Position numbers and translations under genes: made by a program. Under the pieces are notes generated by a model. It saw nothing but the letters and a program-made list of their open reading frames with translations, searched no databases and was not told the DNA's origin. A DNA stretch of 64,000 nucleotides from contig NZ_QUZU01000005.1 of NCBI RefSeq assembly GCF_004682055.1, positions 124,001 through 188,000 of the forward strand. Direction: 5' to 3'. Below are positions 16,188-24,404 of this stretch, piece after piece. Position 1 is the stretch's first letter. Each line of letters opens with the position of its first letter. The DNA comes from Pseudomonas kairouanensis (GTDB lineage Bacteria; Pseudomonadota; Gammaproteobacteria; Pseudomonadales; Pseudomonadaceae).

Positions 16188-17627
16188 GTGGAAAAGCTAA
16201 AACGCCTCGAAAGTGGAATCGAAGGGCTTGACGCTCTGCTCAAGGGCGGGCTGGTAGCAGGCTCTTCATACATAATCCAAGGGCGCCCAGGGTCTGGAAA
16301 AACGATCCTCGCGAACCAGCTTGGGTTCCATCATGCGAGTAATGGAGGCCGGGTTCTGGTCGCCACGCTACTGGCCGAATCGCACGACCGTCTCTTTCAG
16401 TTCCTTTCTACTCTAAGCTTTTTCGACTCTTCCAAGGTAGGCGCCGAAATTCAGTTTGTCAGCGCGTTTGACACTCTGGAAAACGACGGTTTGGATGAAG
16501 TAGTGAAACTGCTTCGGCGTGAGATACGTCGTCAGAAAGCCACAGTGATGGTGGTAGACGGTTTGCTCAATGCGCGTTCAAAAGCCGATTCGCACATCGA
16601 CACCAAGAAATTCATTTCTGAACTGCAAGGGCATGCCGCTTTTGCTGGTTGCACGGTGCTGTTTCTTACCAGCTCCCGCCTCGACGACGGCAGTCCTGAG
16701 CACACCATGGTTGATGGCGTGATTGAGATGGGTGAAGAGCTATATGGCACTCGCTCAGTGCGTCGAATTCAGCTGCGCAAAACTCGCGGCAGTGGAGCCA
16801 TGACCGGTCTTCACGAGTGTGAAATTACCGACAAGGGCTTGGTAGTTTACCCGCGACTCGAAAGTCTCTACAGCCACCCGTCTTCTCCCGATAGCGCCGA
16901 TATGACGCGCATCGCGAGTGGCATTGAATCACTGGACTACATATTAGGCGGAGGTCTGCACAGCTCTAGTGTATCTCTTGTCATAGGCCCTTCTGGGATC
17001 GGAAAGACGACTCTGGGCCTTAAGTTCCTGGCCGAGTCGACTGTGGAAGCGCCGGGCCTTCATTTTGGTTTCTACGAAAGCCCACAACGGCTGCGGCTCA
17101 AAGGCCAATCACTGGGTATCGATATCAAAGGCATGGAAGATAGCGGCGCGTTGAGCATTGCCTGGCAGCCCACCACAGAGGGGCTTCTGGATGGGCTGGG
17201 CGCTCGGCTGTTGAGTATCGTTGAAGAAAAGGGCATCAAACGTCTGTTCATCGATAGCCTGAGCGGCATGAGGCGAATCACGACAAATCCAGCGCGGATT
17301 ACTGACTTCTTCAGTGCTCTGATGAACGAGCTGCGATCTAGGGGCGTTACGGTATTTGCATCCTGGGAAATGCGCGATCTGTTCGGTTCAGAGGTCAGCG
17401 CACCAAACTCTGACCTGTCCAGCATCGTCGACAACCTGATGCTGATGCGATTCTATGAGAATCACTCTGAACTAAGCAGGACGCTTTCCATTCTTAAAGT
17501 ACGAGACAGCTCTTACGACCCTTCGCGTTTTGAGGTCGTCATCCGTGATCAAGATGTTTTCCTGAAAAAGGCTTCAAGACATGAACCTTCAGTCCCGACT
17601 GAGACATCGCCCGGTTCAAAATCTTAA
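16188..17627 (+). CDS. KaiC-like double RecA-domain ATPase
   Basis: A 479-aa cytoplasmic protein with two tandem KaiC/RadA-type RecA domains. The first has Walker A GRPGSGKT and a GIEGLDALLKGGL entry motif (residues 9-45). The second has GIESLDYILGGGL and GPSGIGKT (about residues 245-270). No extra N- or C-terminal domain is seen. Start GTG 16188 is chosen because it gives the family N-terminus (EKLKRLESGIEGLD). The gene is followed by a stand-alone receiver protein 24 bases later, a pairing seen for non-cyanobacterial KaiC homologues in signal transduction. KaiA/KaiB are absent. The biological role is not known. Confidence 0.85.
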   Translation: MEKLKRLESGIEGLDALLKGGLVAGSSYIIQGRPGSGKTILANQLGFHHASNGGRVLVATLLAESHDRLFQFLSTLSFFDSSKVGAEIQFVSAFDTLENDGLDEVVKLLRREIRRQKATVMVVDGLLNARSKADSHIDTKKFISELQGHAAFAGCTVLFLTSSRLDDGSPEHTMVDGVIEMGEELYGTRSVRRIQLRKTRGSGAMTGLHECEITDKGLVVYPRLESLYSHPSSPDSADMTRIASGIESLDYILGGGLHSSSVSLVIGPSGIGKTTLGLKFLAESTVEAPGLHFGFYESPQRLRLKGQSLGIDIKGMEDSGALSIAWQPTTEGLLDGLGARLLSIVEEKGIKRLFIDSLSGMRRITTNPARITDFFSALMNELRSRGVTVFASWEMRDLFGSEVSAPNSDLSSIVDNLMLMRFYENHSELSRTLSILKVRDSSYDPSRFEVVIRDQDVFLKKASRHEPSVPTETSPGSKS

Positions 17628-17651
17628 GCCTTTGTGCGGGTTGAATTTAAC

Positions 17652-18014
17652 ATGACCACCATCCTGGTCGTCGATGACGAGTATTTGATCGCTGACATTC
17701 TCAGTTTTGCGCTGGAGGATGAGGGGTTCATGGTGGTGACGGCCAGCAACGGTCAGAAAGGGCTCGAGGTGCTCGATAGAGAGCGGCCCGCCTTGATCAT
17801 TACTGACTTTATGATGCCGGTCATGGATGGCCTTGAGTTCGCGACTGCCGTTCGAGCGCTGCCTTCGGCGAATCAATTGCCGATCATCCTGATGAGCGGA
17901 GCTCAGGCCCACATCGGTATGGAAAGATCGGATCTGTTTGATGCGGTTTTGGCAAAGCCATTCAACATCGACTTGATCATTGCCGAAGTTAAAAAACTAC
18001 TAGCCTCTGATTAG
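17652..18014 (+). CDS. single-domain response regulator
   Basis: A 120-aa receiver domain with no output domain. The acidic pocket Asp8/Asp9 (VVDDE), phospho-acceptor Asp52 (LIITDFMMP), switch Ser (MSG) and Lys102 (LAKPF) are all present. Start ATG 17652; an in-frame GTG at 17634 is possible. It lies directly after the KaiC-like ATPase, and the two probably form one transcription unit. No histidine kinase is encoded nearby, so its phosphodonor must be elsewhere. Confidence 0.9.
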   Translation: MTTILVVDDEYLIADILSFALEDEGFMVVTASNGQKGLEVLDRERPALIITDFMMPVMDGLEFATAVRALPSANQLPIILMSGAQAHIGMERSDLFDAVLAKPFNIDLIIAEVKKLLASD

Positions 18015-18048
18015 TAAGTGCCCCATGTGCATACCCAGAGCAACCTCA

Positions 18049-18071
18049 GCCGGGCTCCCTTCTAGCCCGGC
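18049..18071 (+). terminator. hairpin after response regulator gene
   Basis: GCCGGGCT (18049-18056), a 7-base loop, AGCCCGGC (18064-18071), 35 bases past the receiver stop. It is strong and GC-rich but has no T-run, so it is a possible terminator only. Confidence 0.4.
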
Positions 18072-18275
18072 GACAGCTTAGCGACTGGGATGAGCGCAAT
18101 AGCTCATCTGCAACATAAGCGGCGTAAGTGTTAGCGTATGGCCAATACAGCTTGTGCGATCAACGGTCTGATCCGTAGATGTTAGAATCAGTGGCAAGTC
18201 TGACCTAACGCGGGCGCGCATTGGGCTTTTTGGGACGTCAACCTTGGATAACCAGACGGGCCGGAAGGTGCATTA

Positions 18276-19004
18276 ATGTTTCTTAGTCTTGAAGTTCGCA
18301 GCTATGAGAGGGAAGACCGTCACCACCACCACGAGCATGCTCAATTGGTACTCCCGATTCGTGGCGAAATGGAAATTGACGTAAACGGTCGCGGCGGCTG
18401 CATTGATCAGTCATTGGCAGCGCTTGTGACACCTGGCTCGATCCATTCGCAGCAGACTAACCTCGATAGCCGTTTTTTAGTTTTGGACTGTGCGCCCACG
18501 ATTATGGAAACGCTCCAGATCGAGCGTCTTGCTCAGAAAATATATGTGCCCATTTCCCCCGCTACTCGTCGGCTTATAGAGTTCGCTGAGCTAATCGGCA
18601 ATGCACAATTGTCCATCGCGGCCTCCCAATTGGGGCCTCTGCTTTTGTCGTCTCTAAATCCGGATATCTCCCGCTTTCCAGACCCCATCAAGCAGTTGAT
18701 CGCTCGTATTCAGGCGGATCCTGGAGCGAACTGGAGCAATGAAAGCATGGCTCAAGTAGCAAAAATGAGCATGAGTCAGATGCACCAACGTTTCCGGCTA
18801 ATGTTCGAGATGAGTCCGCAAGCTTGGTTGACTGATTTACGCCTGCAAGAAGCTCAACGATGGTTGCTTGGAACCTCATTGACCATATCCGAGATTGCCT
18901 TGCGTGCCGGCTTTTGCGACCAGGCATCGTTGACCCGTGCCATGCAGCGCGTGAGGGCCACGACCCCGGCGGTTTATCGTAAAACGCAAAAACAGTCTGG
19001 GTAA
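18276..19004 (+). CDS. AraC-family regulator with cupin-like sensor
   Basis: A 242-aa regulator. The N-terminal half has a cupin-type AraC sensor (DRHHHHEHAQLVLPIRGEME). The C-terminal half has two HTH motifs (MAQVAKMSMSQMHQRFRLM and LTISEIALRAGFCDQASLTR followed by TTPAVYRK). It lies 80 bases before a DMT-family exporter on the same strand, a common arrangement in which an AraC protein controls a metabolite exporter. ATG 18276 after CCGGAAGGTG is a reasonable start. Confidence 0.88.
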   Translation: MFLSLEVRSYEREDRHHHHEHAQLVLPIRGEMEIDVNGRGGCIDQSLAALVTPGSIHSQQTNLDSRFLVLDCAPTIMETLQIERLAQKIYVPISPATRRLIEFAELIGNAQLSIAASQLGPLLLSSLNPDISRFPDPIKQLIARIQADPGANWSNESMAQVAKMSMSQMHQRFRLMFEMSPQAWLTDLRLQEAQRWLLGTSLTISEIALRAGFCDQASLTRAMQRVRATTPAVYRKTQKQSG

Positions 19005-19083
19005 AAAATCCCGTAGTTACCGACAATACTCCCCGAATCAGTTGCTCCAAACTTTACCCATAACGCTTTGGAGCGCGGATGAA

Positions 19084-20028
19084 ATGTTTGCTGATCGATT
19101 ACTGCTGAAGGGCATTGTCTACGGAGTTTGCGCGGGCCTGTGTTGGGGAGTGATCTTCCTCGGCCCCCAGCTCACCCCGGGGCTGAGCGGCCTGCAATTC
19201 GCCGTTCTGAGATTTCTCTGCTACGGCGCGATTTCGGTGGCCTTGCTTATGCCCCGCTGGAGGCGCGTTTGCGCCAATCTCACTATCGCCGACTGGAAGT
19301 CACTCTTCTGGCTTAGCCTGATTGGGAACCTCATTTACTACACGCTAGTGGGCACCGGTGTGCAGTTGGTTGGCATTGCCACAACGTCTCTGATCGTCGG
19401 ACTCATTCCGGTGTTCGTCACGCTGGCAGGTCGTCATGACGTCAACGCTATTTCTTTGCGCAAGCTCACTCCCTCGCTGTTCTGCGCTGTGGGCGGGGTC
19501 GTACTCATCAGCTGGCACGCACTGATCAACGGCGACAAGCCAGACATACTGACAAACGTCGCCGGAATTCTATGCGCAGCGGGCGCGTTAGTGACATGGA
19601 GTTGGTTCGCAGTGAGCAACGCTCGACGGCTGGCTCAAGTAGTCAGCGTTTCCGCCCATGACTGGGCACTGCTGACAGGGGTCATGACTGGTGCTCAGTC
19701 ACTGCTTTTGGCGGTACCTGTCCTGGGCTGGCAGGTCGGAACGCATGGTAACTCCGAATGGCTACACTTTGTCATGGTAGCCGGTGGCGTAGCGTTTTTA
19801 TCTTCGGTTGTGGGTAATGCGTGCTGGAATCAGACGAGCCGACTTCTACCACTGGCACTAAGCGGACAAGTGCTCGTGATTGAGACGTTAGCGGCGCTGT
19901 TGTTTGGATTTCTATGGGAGCATCGGCTGCCCGACTCATATGAAATTGCGGCGATTGCACTTCTGGTCTCCGGTGTCGTGTGGTGTCTGAATTGTCATCG
20001 TACTCCCCGTCACTCTCCGGCTGTTTAA
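19084..20028 (+). CDS. EamA/DMT-family transporter
   Basis: A 314-aa inner-membrane protein with about ten TM segments in two EamA repeats (GIVYGVCAGLCWGVIFLGP in the first; ILCAAGALVTWSWFAVSNA in the second). Start ATG 19084 (MFADRLLLKG) follows GGAGCGCGG; an in-frame upstream TTG at 19042 is less likely. Members export amino acids, metabolites or drugs. The AraC gene in front probably regulates it. The substrate is unknown. Confidence 0.88.
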   Translation: MFADRLLLKGIVYGVCAGLCWGVIFLGPQLTPGLSGLQFAVLRFLCYGAISVALLMPRWRRVCANLTIADWKSLFWLSLIGNLIYYTLVGTGVQLVGIATTSLIVGLIPVFVTLAGRHDVNAISLRKLTPSLFCAVGGVVLISWHALINGDKPDILTNVAGILCAAGALVTWSWFAVSNARRLAQVVSVSAHDWALLTGVMTGAQSLLLAVPVLGWQVGTHGNSEWLHFVMVAGGVAFLSSVVGNACWNQTSRLLPLALSGQVLVIETLAALLFGFLWEHRLPDSYEIAAIALLVSGVVWCLNCHRTPRHSPAV

Positions 20029-20130
20029 CTCGTACAGAGACGCTACAGCAACAGGAATACTGAATACCCCTACCCGCAGCGTTGAAGGCCACTTATAAGA
20101 GCCTTGGAGGGAGAGCGAACCTGGGCGTGG

Positions 20131-20466
20131 CTACATCGACTTTACCGAGACGACGTCCACATACTTGTACTTCTTCCTAGCGGCTTTCACGGCCTCTTGC
20201 TCAGCAAGCAACGAGCTCAACGTATCAGCCTCGTGAATCAACTCGGTCATTTTTCCCTCGAACTCGTTTCCAACCCGTAGCGTGACTCGCAGCCTGGGCG
20301 TAAATGCTTTCGCCACCTTCTTCTTGGCTGCTGGAGCGACAACGGGTTTCGCGAGCACAACTTCTTCCACAGGCTCATTTACTAGAGGAGCAGATATCTG
20401 CTCTTCGGGCTGAGGCGTACCGAATAGGGCACGACGCATTTCTTCTTCAGTTAATTCAGTGCTCAT
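20131..20466 (-). CDS. conserved 111-aa protein, copy 2 of a local gene family
   Basis: Paralogue of the 15005-15340 product, same length and about 85% identical by eye (TELTEEEMRRALFGTPQPEE; AFTPRLRVTLRVGNEFEGK; LIHEADTLSSLLAEQEAVKA). Differences cluster in the linker (SAPLVNEPVEEVVLAKPVVA). Start ATG 20466. It lies convergent to the DMT gene. Both copies keep their frames and share upstream sequence, so both are probably functional. Confidence 0.75.
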   Translation of the reverse strand: MSTELTEEEMRRALFGTPQPEEQISAPLVNEPVEEVVLAKPVVAPAAKKKVAKAFTPRLRVTLRVGNEFEGKMTELIHEADTLSSLLAEQEAVKAARKKYKYVDVVSVKSM

Positions 20467-20636
20467 AGAACATCTCAAAGTGGGCGGTATTCAGATCGAC
20501 GAATTCTACTAGGATGGCGGCTCCAGCGTGTCCTCTGGGAGCATGTATGGCCACTGTGAATTCGGGCTACGTGGTCACAACATGTCAACGTGGTAGTGGG
20601 CTTGATAGCGATAAAAATGATGCAACGTAAGCTAGG

Positions 20637-21131
20637 CTATTGAGGGCTTAAGGGTTCATCGCAATGGTTGGCTGGCTTCGTCTTCGACAACTGAGTGAAC
20701 TGCTCCAATGCGTTTTGGAAGTCCTCTAATGCAAAGCTTACCGGCTTGCTCTCGGCGATCCATTTTGTCGAGATTCCAACCTCCAGTTTGTCCGAAATAC
20801 TTCGACCGAAGCGCCGCCAGTGTACGGTGTTAGCATCGATTACCTGCTCTGCGACCAAGACGATGCAGTCAAAATTCATGTCATCGCTACAGACCAGTAA
20901 CGGCACGATTGTAGAGCTTCCATCTTCGGCTGGGATTATGCGACGGTTCGCAAGAGCGTCTTCGTCTTCGTCGATAAGCCAGATCAGAGAAAGACCAAGG
21001 CTTGCGACGTCTGACCATTCAAGATGAGTGGACAGCCATTGCTCAATTCCAATGCCGTCAATCATTAACCATGCGCAAGCGCTCCTGGCGAATCCAGGTC
21101 GGTGGTAGGCGGCGCTGATAGCTTGGTGCAT
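20637..21131 (-). CDS. hypothetical protein, immunity-protein-like size and composition
   Basis: A 164-aa acidic soluble protein, no signal peptide. It is Trp- and Asp/Glu-rich (WLSTHLEWSDVASLGLSLIW, IDEDEDALANRR, VHWRRFGRSISDK). I do not recognise the family. It sits at the head of a run of similar orphan genes (20.6-25.2 kb) that look like stranded immunity or toxin-associated genes. ATG 21131 is followed by a good coding frame. Confidence 0.55.
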   Translation of the reverse strand: MHQAISAAYHRPGFARSACAWLMIDGIGIEQWLSTHLEWSDVASLGLSLIWLIDEDEDALANRRIIPAEDGSSTIVPLLVCSDDMNFDCIVLVAEQVIDANTVHWRRFGRSISDKLEVGISTKWIAESKPVSFALEDFQNALEQFTQLSKTKPANHCDEPLSPQ

Positions 21132-21396
21132 GGCGAAGTCCTTTAAAGCCGTGCGGCTGTGTCACAGAGAATGATGATACTCCAGTGATATCACCCTACG
21201 CGTCAGATCACTACTCTCGGACGCTTGACGGGCAGCCTATTGCACCTGGACGGACGGGCAGATTTCAACCCTGGTACAACGATGAGGACGAGGTCGGATT
21301 GTGAGCATCTTTTCCCGTCGGGCTTCCCTGACAAGCTGCTCCTCCGATTGTAATCAGTTACGATCCTGACGACTCATCAACAATCGAGATCGTGTC

Positions 21397-21618
21397 ATGC
21401 AAGATCGCTGCTGGCCCTTCCATCTCTTCGGTGCCAATTTTGCCACTGAATCCGAGGCGAAGAAACTTGTGTTTGAGCAGTGGGAGCCAGCGCCCCCTGA
21501 AAGCGTAAGCGAAGCCGAGTACATTTCGTGGGAAGACCGCAATCCAACCTGGCGACTAGCGAAGGAGTTGGGATTCTATATGGATTCAGATTTCGTTGAG
21601 CTTGCCGGCACCCCATAA
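21397..21618 (+). CDS. small protein, possible immunity-type (Imm22-like) fragment
   Basis: A 73-aa frame: FHLFGANFATESEAKKLVF near the start and ELGFYMDSDFVELAG at the end. The arrangement (short strand, ESEA helix, then DSDFVEL) recalls polymorphic-toxin immunity proteins of the Imm22 kind but is much shorter, so it may be truncated. The ribosome-binding site is poor. Family assignment is a guess. Confidence 0.4.
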   Translation: MQDRCWPFHLFGANFATESEAKKLVFEQWEPAPPESVSEAEYISWEDRNPTWRLAKELGFYMDSDFVELAGTP

Positions 21619-21641
21619 GACGTCATAGCGCAAATCCGCAG

Positions 21642-21929
21642 TCAGTCCGAGAGAGCGCTGGTCAGCTTTAGGGTAGGATAGTTCACGCATTTTATAATGG
21701 TGGGTTCGAATGCCATCTGGGGTGACCGTCGTTCGACTTCTACCCAAGTAGAGCCGCTGGTGCGCTTGCCGGAGAGCACTGCAACCATTTCATATCTCGG
21801 TCTGTTTAATTTAATTTGACTGCACGAAGAGTCGTGTCTGAGTTCTGCGGCTACTGCAGTATACGACTCGGGACTCTCGGCCTGAAGCCCGGTCACAGTG
21901 TCTGCAAGGTACCGAGAGCAGGCGCTCAA
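21642..21929 (-). CDS. hypothetical protein, doubtful
   Basis: A 95-aa minus-strand frame in an otherwise empty interval. The C-terminal half has reasonable composition (RYEMVAVLSGKRTSGSTWVE). No ribosome-binding site and no known family. Listed only because it fills a 380-base gap between genes. Confidence 0.2.
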   Translation of the reverse strand: MSACSRYLADTVTGLQAESPESYTAVAAELRHDSSCSQIKLNRPRYEMVAVLSGKRTSGSTWVEVERRSPQMAFEPTIIKCVNYPTLKLTSALSD

Positions 21930-22004
21930 TACGTCTGCTTAACCAGCAGCGGTTGAGGGCAGGTCTGCTAAGATCGAGGCATAAACCTGCCTGGGGGTGC
22001 AGTA

Positions 22005-22826
22005 ATGGGAAACTACACGAAAGGACTCACAGAGCGCCGTCATCACACACCGCTCAGAGAGGGCTATTGCCTGATCTGTGGAACCTTCGGCCCTCTCAGT
22101 TGGGATCATGTTCCGCCTCAGGGCAGTATAACAATAACCAAAATTGAGCAGGCTCACCTGACGGAGGTTATGGGAGTCAATTCTGATCCTGTCATTGGCG
22201 TGAAGTCTTCTAACGGTAGCAAGTTCAGAACTATCTGCAAGCATTGCAATAGCTCACATCTCGGTGCTAATGACCAAGAGGTCGCGCGGGTCTACAAAGG
22301 CATATCAGAGAAGATCAAACAGTATTTCTTGAAGGCAGACAGCCCAGTCAATCACGTGCATTTGCCATTTGATGGGATGAAATTCTGCCGCGCTATGGTG
22401 GGACATGTGCTTTCAGCAACCACTGTAAAAGAGTGCCTTCAAGAGCCTTTGCCTGTTCCTTACTATGCTCCGTTACAAAAGTTTGTCATGGGTGACGATA
22501 CCGCCACTGATAGCACCCATGATTTCTACACCTGGTTCTATCCTCACCGTAGGCACATGAGCATCAAGATGTTTACTTGCAAAAACCAGGGACACATTGC
22601 CACCCTAAGTCTCTTGTCATTTTTTCCGCTTGCGTTTTTGATCACAGAAAAAGGTCAGGGGATTTATCCTTCCGGTGCGACGGCTATGAAGCCCACTGAT
22701 AAAACACTTAATGTGAAACTCGACTCAGGACACCTCCCTTATGCTGCTTTTCCCAATGCAGGGCTGAAAGGGGATCAGATGATTCTACTAAATGGTACTC
22801 AGTCGATTGTGAGTTACCCCATCTGA
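22005..22826 (+). CDS. HNH-like zinc protein, possible nuclease
   Basis: A 273-aa protein with an N-terminal HNH-like module: CLIC (Cys22/Cys25), a WDHVPP motif (Asp34-His35), and a second CKHCN pair (Cys78/Cys81, Asn82). Two CxxC pairs around a DH motif are typical of zinc-ribbon HNH endonucleases of mobile or defence loci. The remaining 190 residues have no recognised domain and may be a target-recognition or regulatory region. Start ATG 22005 follows TGGGGGTG. It is unrelated to its immediate neighbours. Nuclease activity is inferred. Confidence 0.6.
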   Translation: MGNYTKGLTERRHHTPLREGYCLICGTFGPLSWDHVPPQGSITITKIEQAHLTEVMGVNSDPVIGVKSSNGSKFRTICKHCNSSHLGANDQEVARVYKGISEKIKQYFLKADSPVNHVHLPFDGMKFCRAMVGHVLSATTVKECLQEPLPVPYYAPLQKFVMGDDTATDSTHDFYTWFYPHRRHMSIKMFTCKNQGHIATLSLLSFFPLAFLITEKGQGIYPSGATAMKPTDKTLNVKLDSGHLPYAAFPNAGLKGDQMILLNGTQSIVSYPI

Positions 22827-23032
22827 ATGCCTTTGCTTCTGCAGCTTTGAGATAGTTTGCTCAGCCATGATTTCACTTGGCTATTCGTGCTTGCCGTCGT
22901 CAATTGTCGATTGCCCGACCTTTATCTGGTGAGTGGCTTACTGCCGTCTGCGCGGTTGAGCTGCCGACGCTTGGAACGACCCGCTATACCTGAAAGTCTA
23001 CCTGTATCTACACATCGGTAAGGTACAGAGCA

Positions 23033-23332
23033 ATGGATAAGACAATCCCCGTCGATCAACTGGCTACCACCGACCTTGGATCAATCAATGAGATATGGTT
23101 GAGCGGGACGCATACCCGGCTATGCCTATGGCGTGGCGAACACGTTTTCAAACACGAAATGATGAGCGAGGGCACCCACGATCAGAATGTCCGACGTCTT
23201 TGCGTGAAAGTGGTCAATCCTGACGATCAAGCTGCAGTAGCCAACATTGAGTTGATGGTGCGCGAACGGTTGGAAAAGATGGGGAAGGAAGGCGATTTTT
23301 ATCCGGCTGAGGAGTCGGACACTCATCGATAG
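23033..23332 (+). CDS. hypothetical protein
   Basis: A 99-aa soluble protein, Asp/Glu- and Arg-rich, without a recognised domain (IWLSGTHTRLCLWRGEHVF, IELMVRERLEKMGKE). Start ATG 23033 is preceded by AAGGTACAGAG. It stands alone between the HNH-like gene and a broken SUKH-like gene. Confidence 0.5.
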   Translation: MDKTIPVDQLATTDLGSINEIWLSGTHTRLCLWRGEHVFKHEMMSEGTHDQNVRRLCVKVVNPDDQAAVANIELMVRERLEKMGKEGDFYPAEESDTHR

Positions 23333-23469
23333 CACCGAGCAGCTCTGGTAAAACATAGGGTGTCGGCTAGTCGTGAGTGCCTCAGCACGCCACGTGAGGA
23401 TGTGCTGCGATTTAGGCTTTATATGCAATTGCACTAATTCTGTGTTTTGACGCTCCTGTATTGATCATT

Positions 23470-23850
23470 TCACCAAGTGACAAGCTCAGCATGTTGCTCG
23501 TGAGTGATCCATGCGAAATTTGTTTTGTCCGCCGCGTCGCCCCCAAAAACTAAGGGCTTCGTATACCACTTGATCTTGCCAGCGAAACGCTCGTCCGGGC
23601 AAACGGCGCGGCATAGGACGCATCGAGTGGCAGCGTCGGAATGGTAAACATTACTCCGAAAGAGTTGATGACGATAAAGTCGTCCCATCCTTTTAGACCT
23701 AATAGCGTGTACCCCGGCAGATGATGATCAAATCTGTAGGCCTTCATGGCAGCTTTGCTCTCATCCTCCGCGAAGACGATGAAATAGTCGTCGTGTTGCC
23801 AACCTTCGTTCATAAGGGAATGACTCACTTTTGGCAGATAGGGAAGGTAC
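23470..23850 (-). pseudogene. SMI1/KNR4 (SUKH)-like immunity gene, frameshifted
   Basis: Two overlapping minus-strand frames together give one protein. The first (23850 to about 23640) reads HDDYFIVFAEDESKAAMKAY, GYTLLGLKGWDDFIVINSF. The second (about 23640 to 23470) continues DERFAGKIKWYTKPLVFGGD and AWITHEQHAELVT. This layout is reminiscent of SUKH-superfamily immunity proteins. A frameshift near 23640 and a missing N-terminus make it a pseudogene. Family assignment is moderate; the frameshift is clear only if the two halves belong together. Confidence 0.45.
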
Positions 23851-23955
23851 TCGGTTTGCTATCAGCGTCTCGTGGTCGACAGAAAGCAACGGTTGCTTAC
23901 AGTCGGAAGATTGTCTGATCACAGAAGGGCTGCGTTGTTTTGGTACAGGCGCAAA

Positions 23956-24192
23956 TCACTGGGAGCGTAGACGTTGCCATTCATTCCAGCAGGCCTCAGC
24001 GCTGAGGTCTGGATAGCCACGATCTTCTTCCATTGCCAGCGCTGCGCTGAAAGGCAATGCGATGCAGGTGGATCTGTCTCGGATTTCACACACCTCAATC
24101 TCGGTAAGCGGCTGGCCCTTTTTATCCTCGGCGGCTTGCAGCACTGCCGCAAGAGCCGGCACGAAGACTAGACATAACGGATCTGTAGTCAT
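23956..24192 (-). CDS. small hypothetical protein
   Basis: A 78-aa protein starting at ATG 24192 (MTTDPLCLVFVPALAAVLQA) with a hydrophobic N-terminal helix and an acidic second half (EIEVCEIRDRSTCIALP, CWNEWQRLR). The pattern (EDKKGQPLTEIEV) looks like a conserved small protein seen near immunity genes, but I cannot name the family. It lies 106 bases upstream of the SUKH-like remnant on the same strand, so the two were probably co-transcribed. Confidence 0.5.
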   Translation of the reverse strand: MTTDPLCLVFVPALAAVLQAAEDKKGQPLTEIEVCEIRDRSTCIALPFSAALAMEEDRGYPDLSAEACWNEWQRLRSQ

Positions 24193-24404
24193 CAGTTTCT
24201 TCCCTGAGTCGATTAGAAATTACATGGTAGGCCAGTTTCGGACATCAACATTACCTCGAAGTGCGAACGTCAAAGTTAGCGTAGCGTGCTGCTATGTGAT
24301 GGCAGGAAGACCTATTTCGCTCGGCGGCAGACCTTCAATGATGATCCTGGAACGCTTAGGATTACTTACTCAGTTCAGTAGCAACATGGAGCAGGCCACG
24401 GTTT

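Noticed and set aside
21690..21720. T-loop-like sequence GGGTTCGAATGCC
   Set aside because: G53 would face G61 and no acceptor, D or anticodon arms can be drawn around it, so it is not a tRNA.
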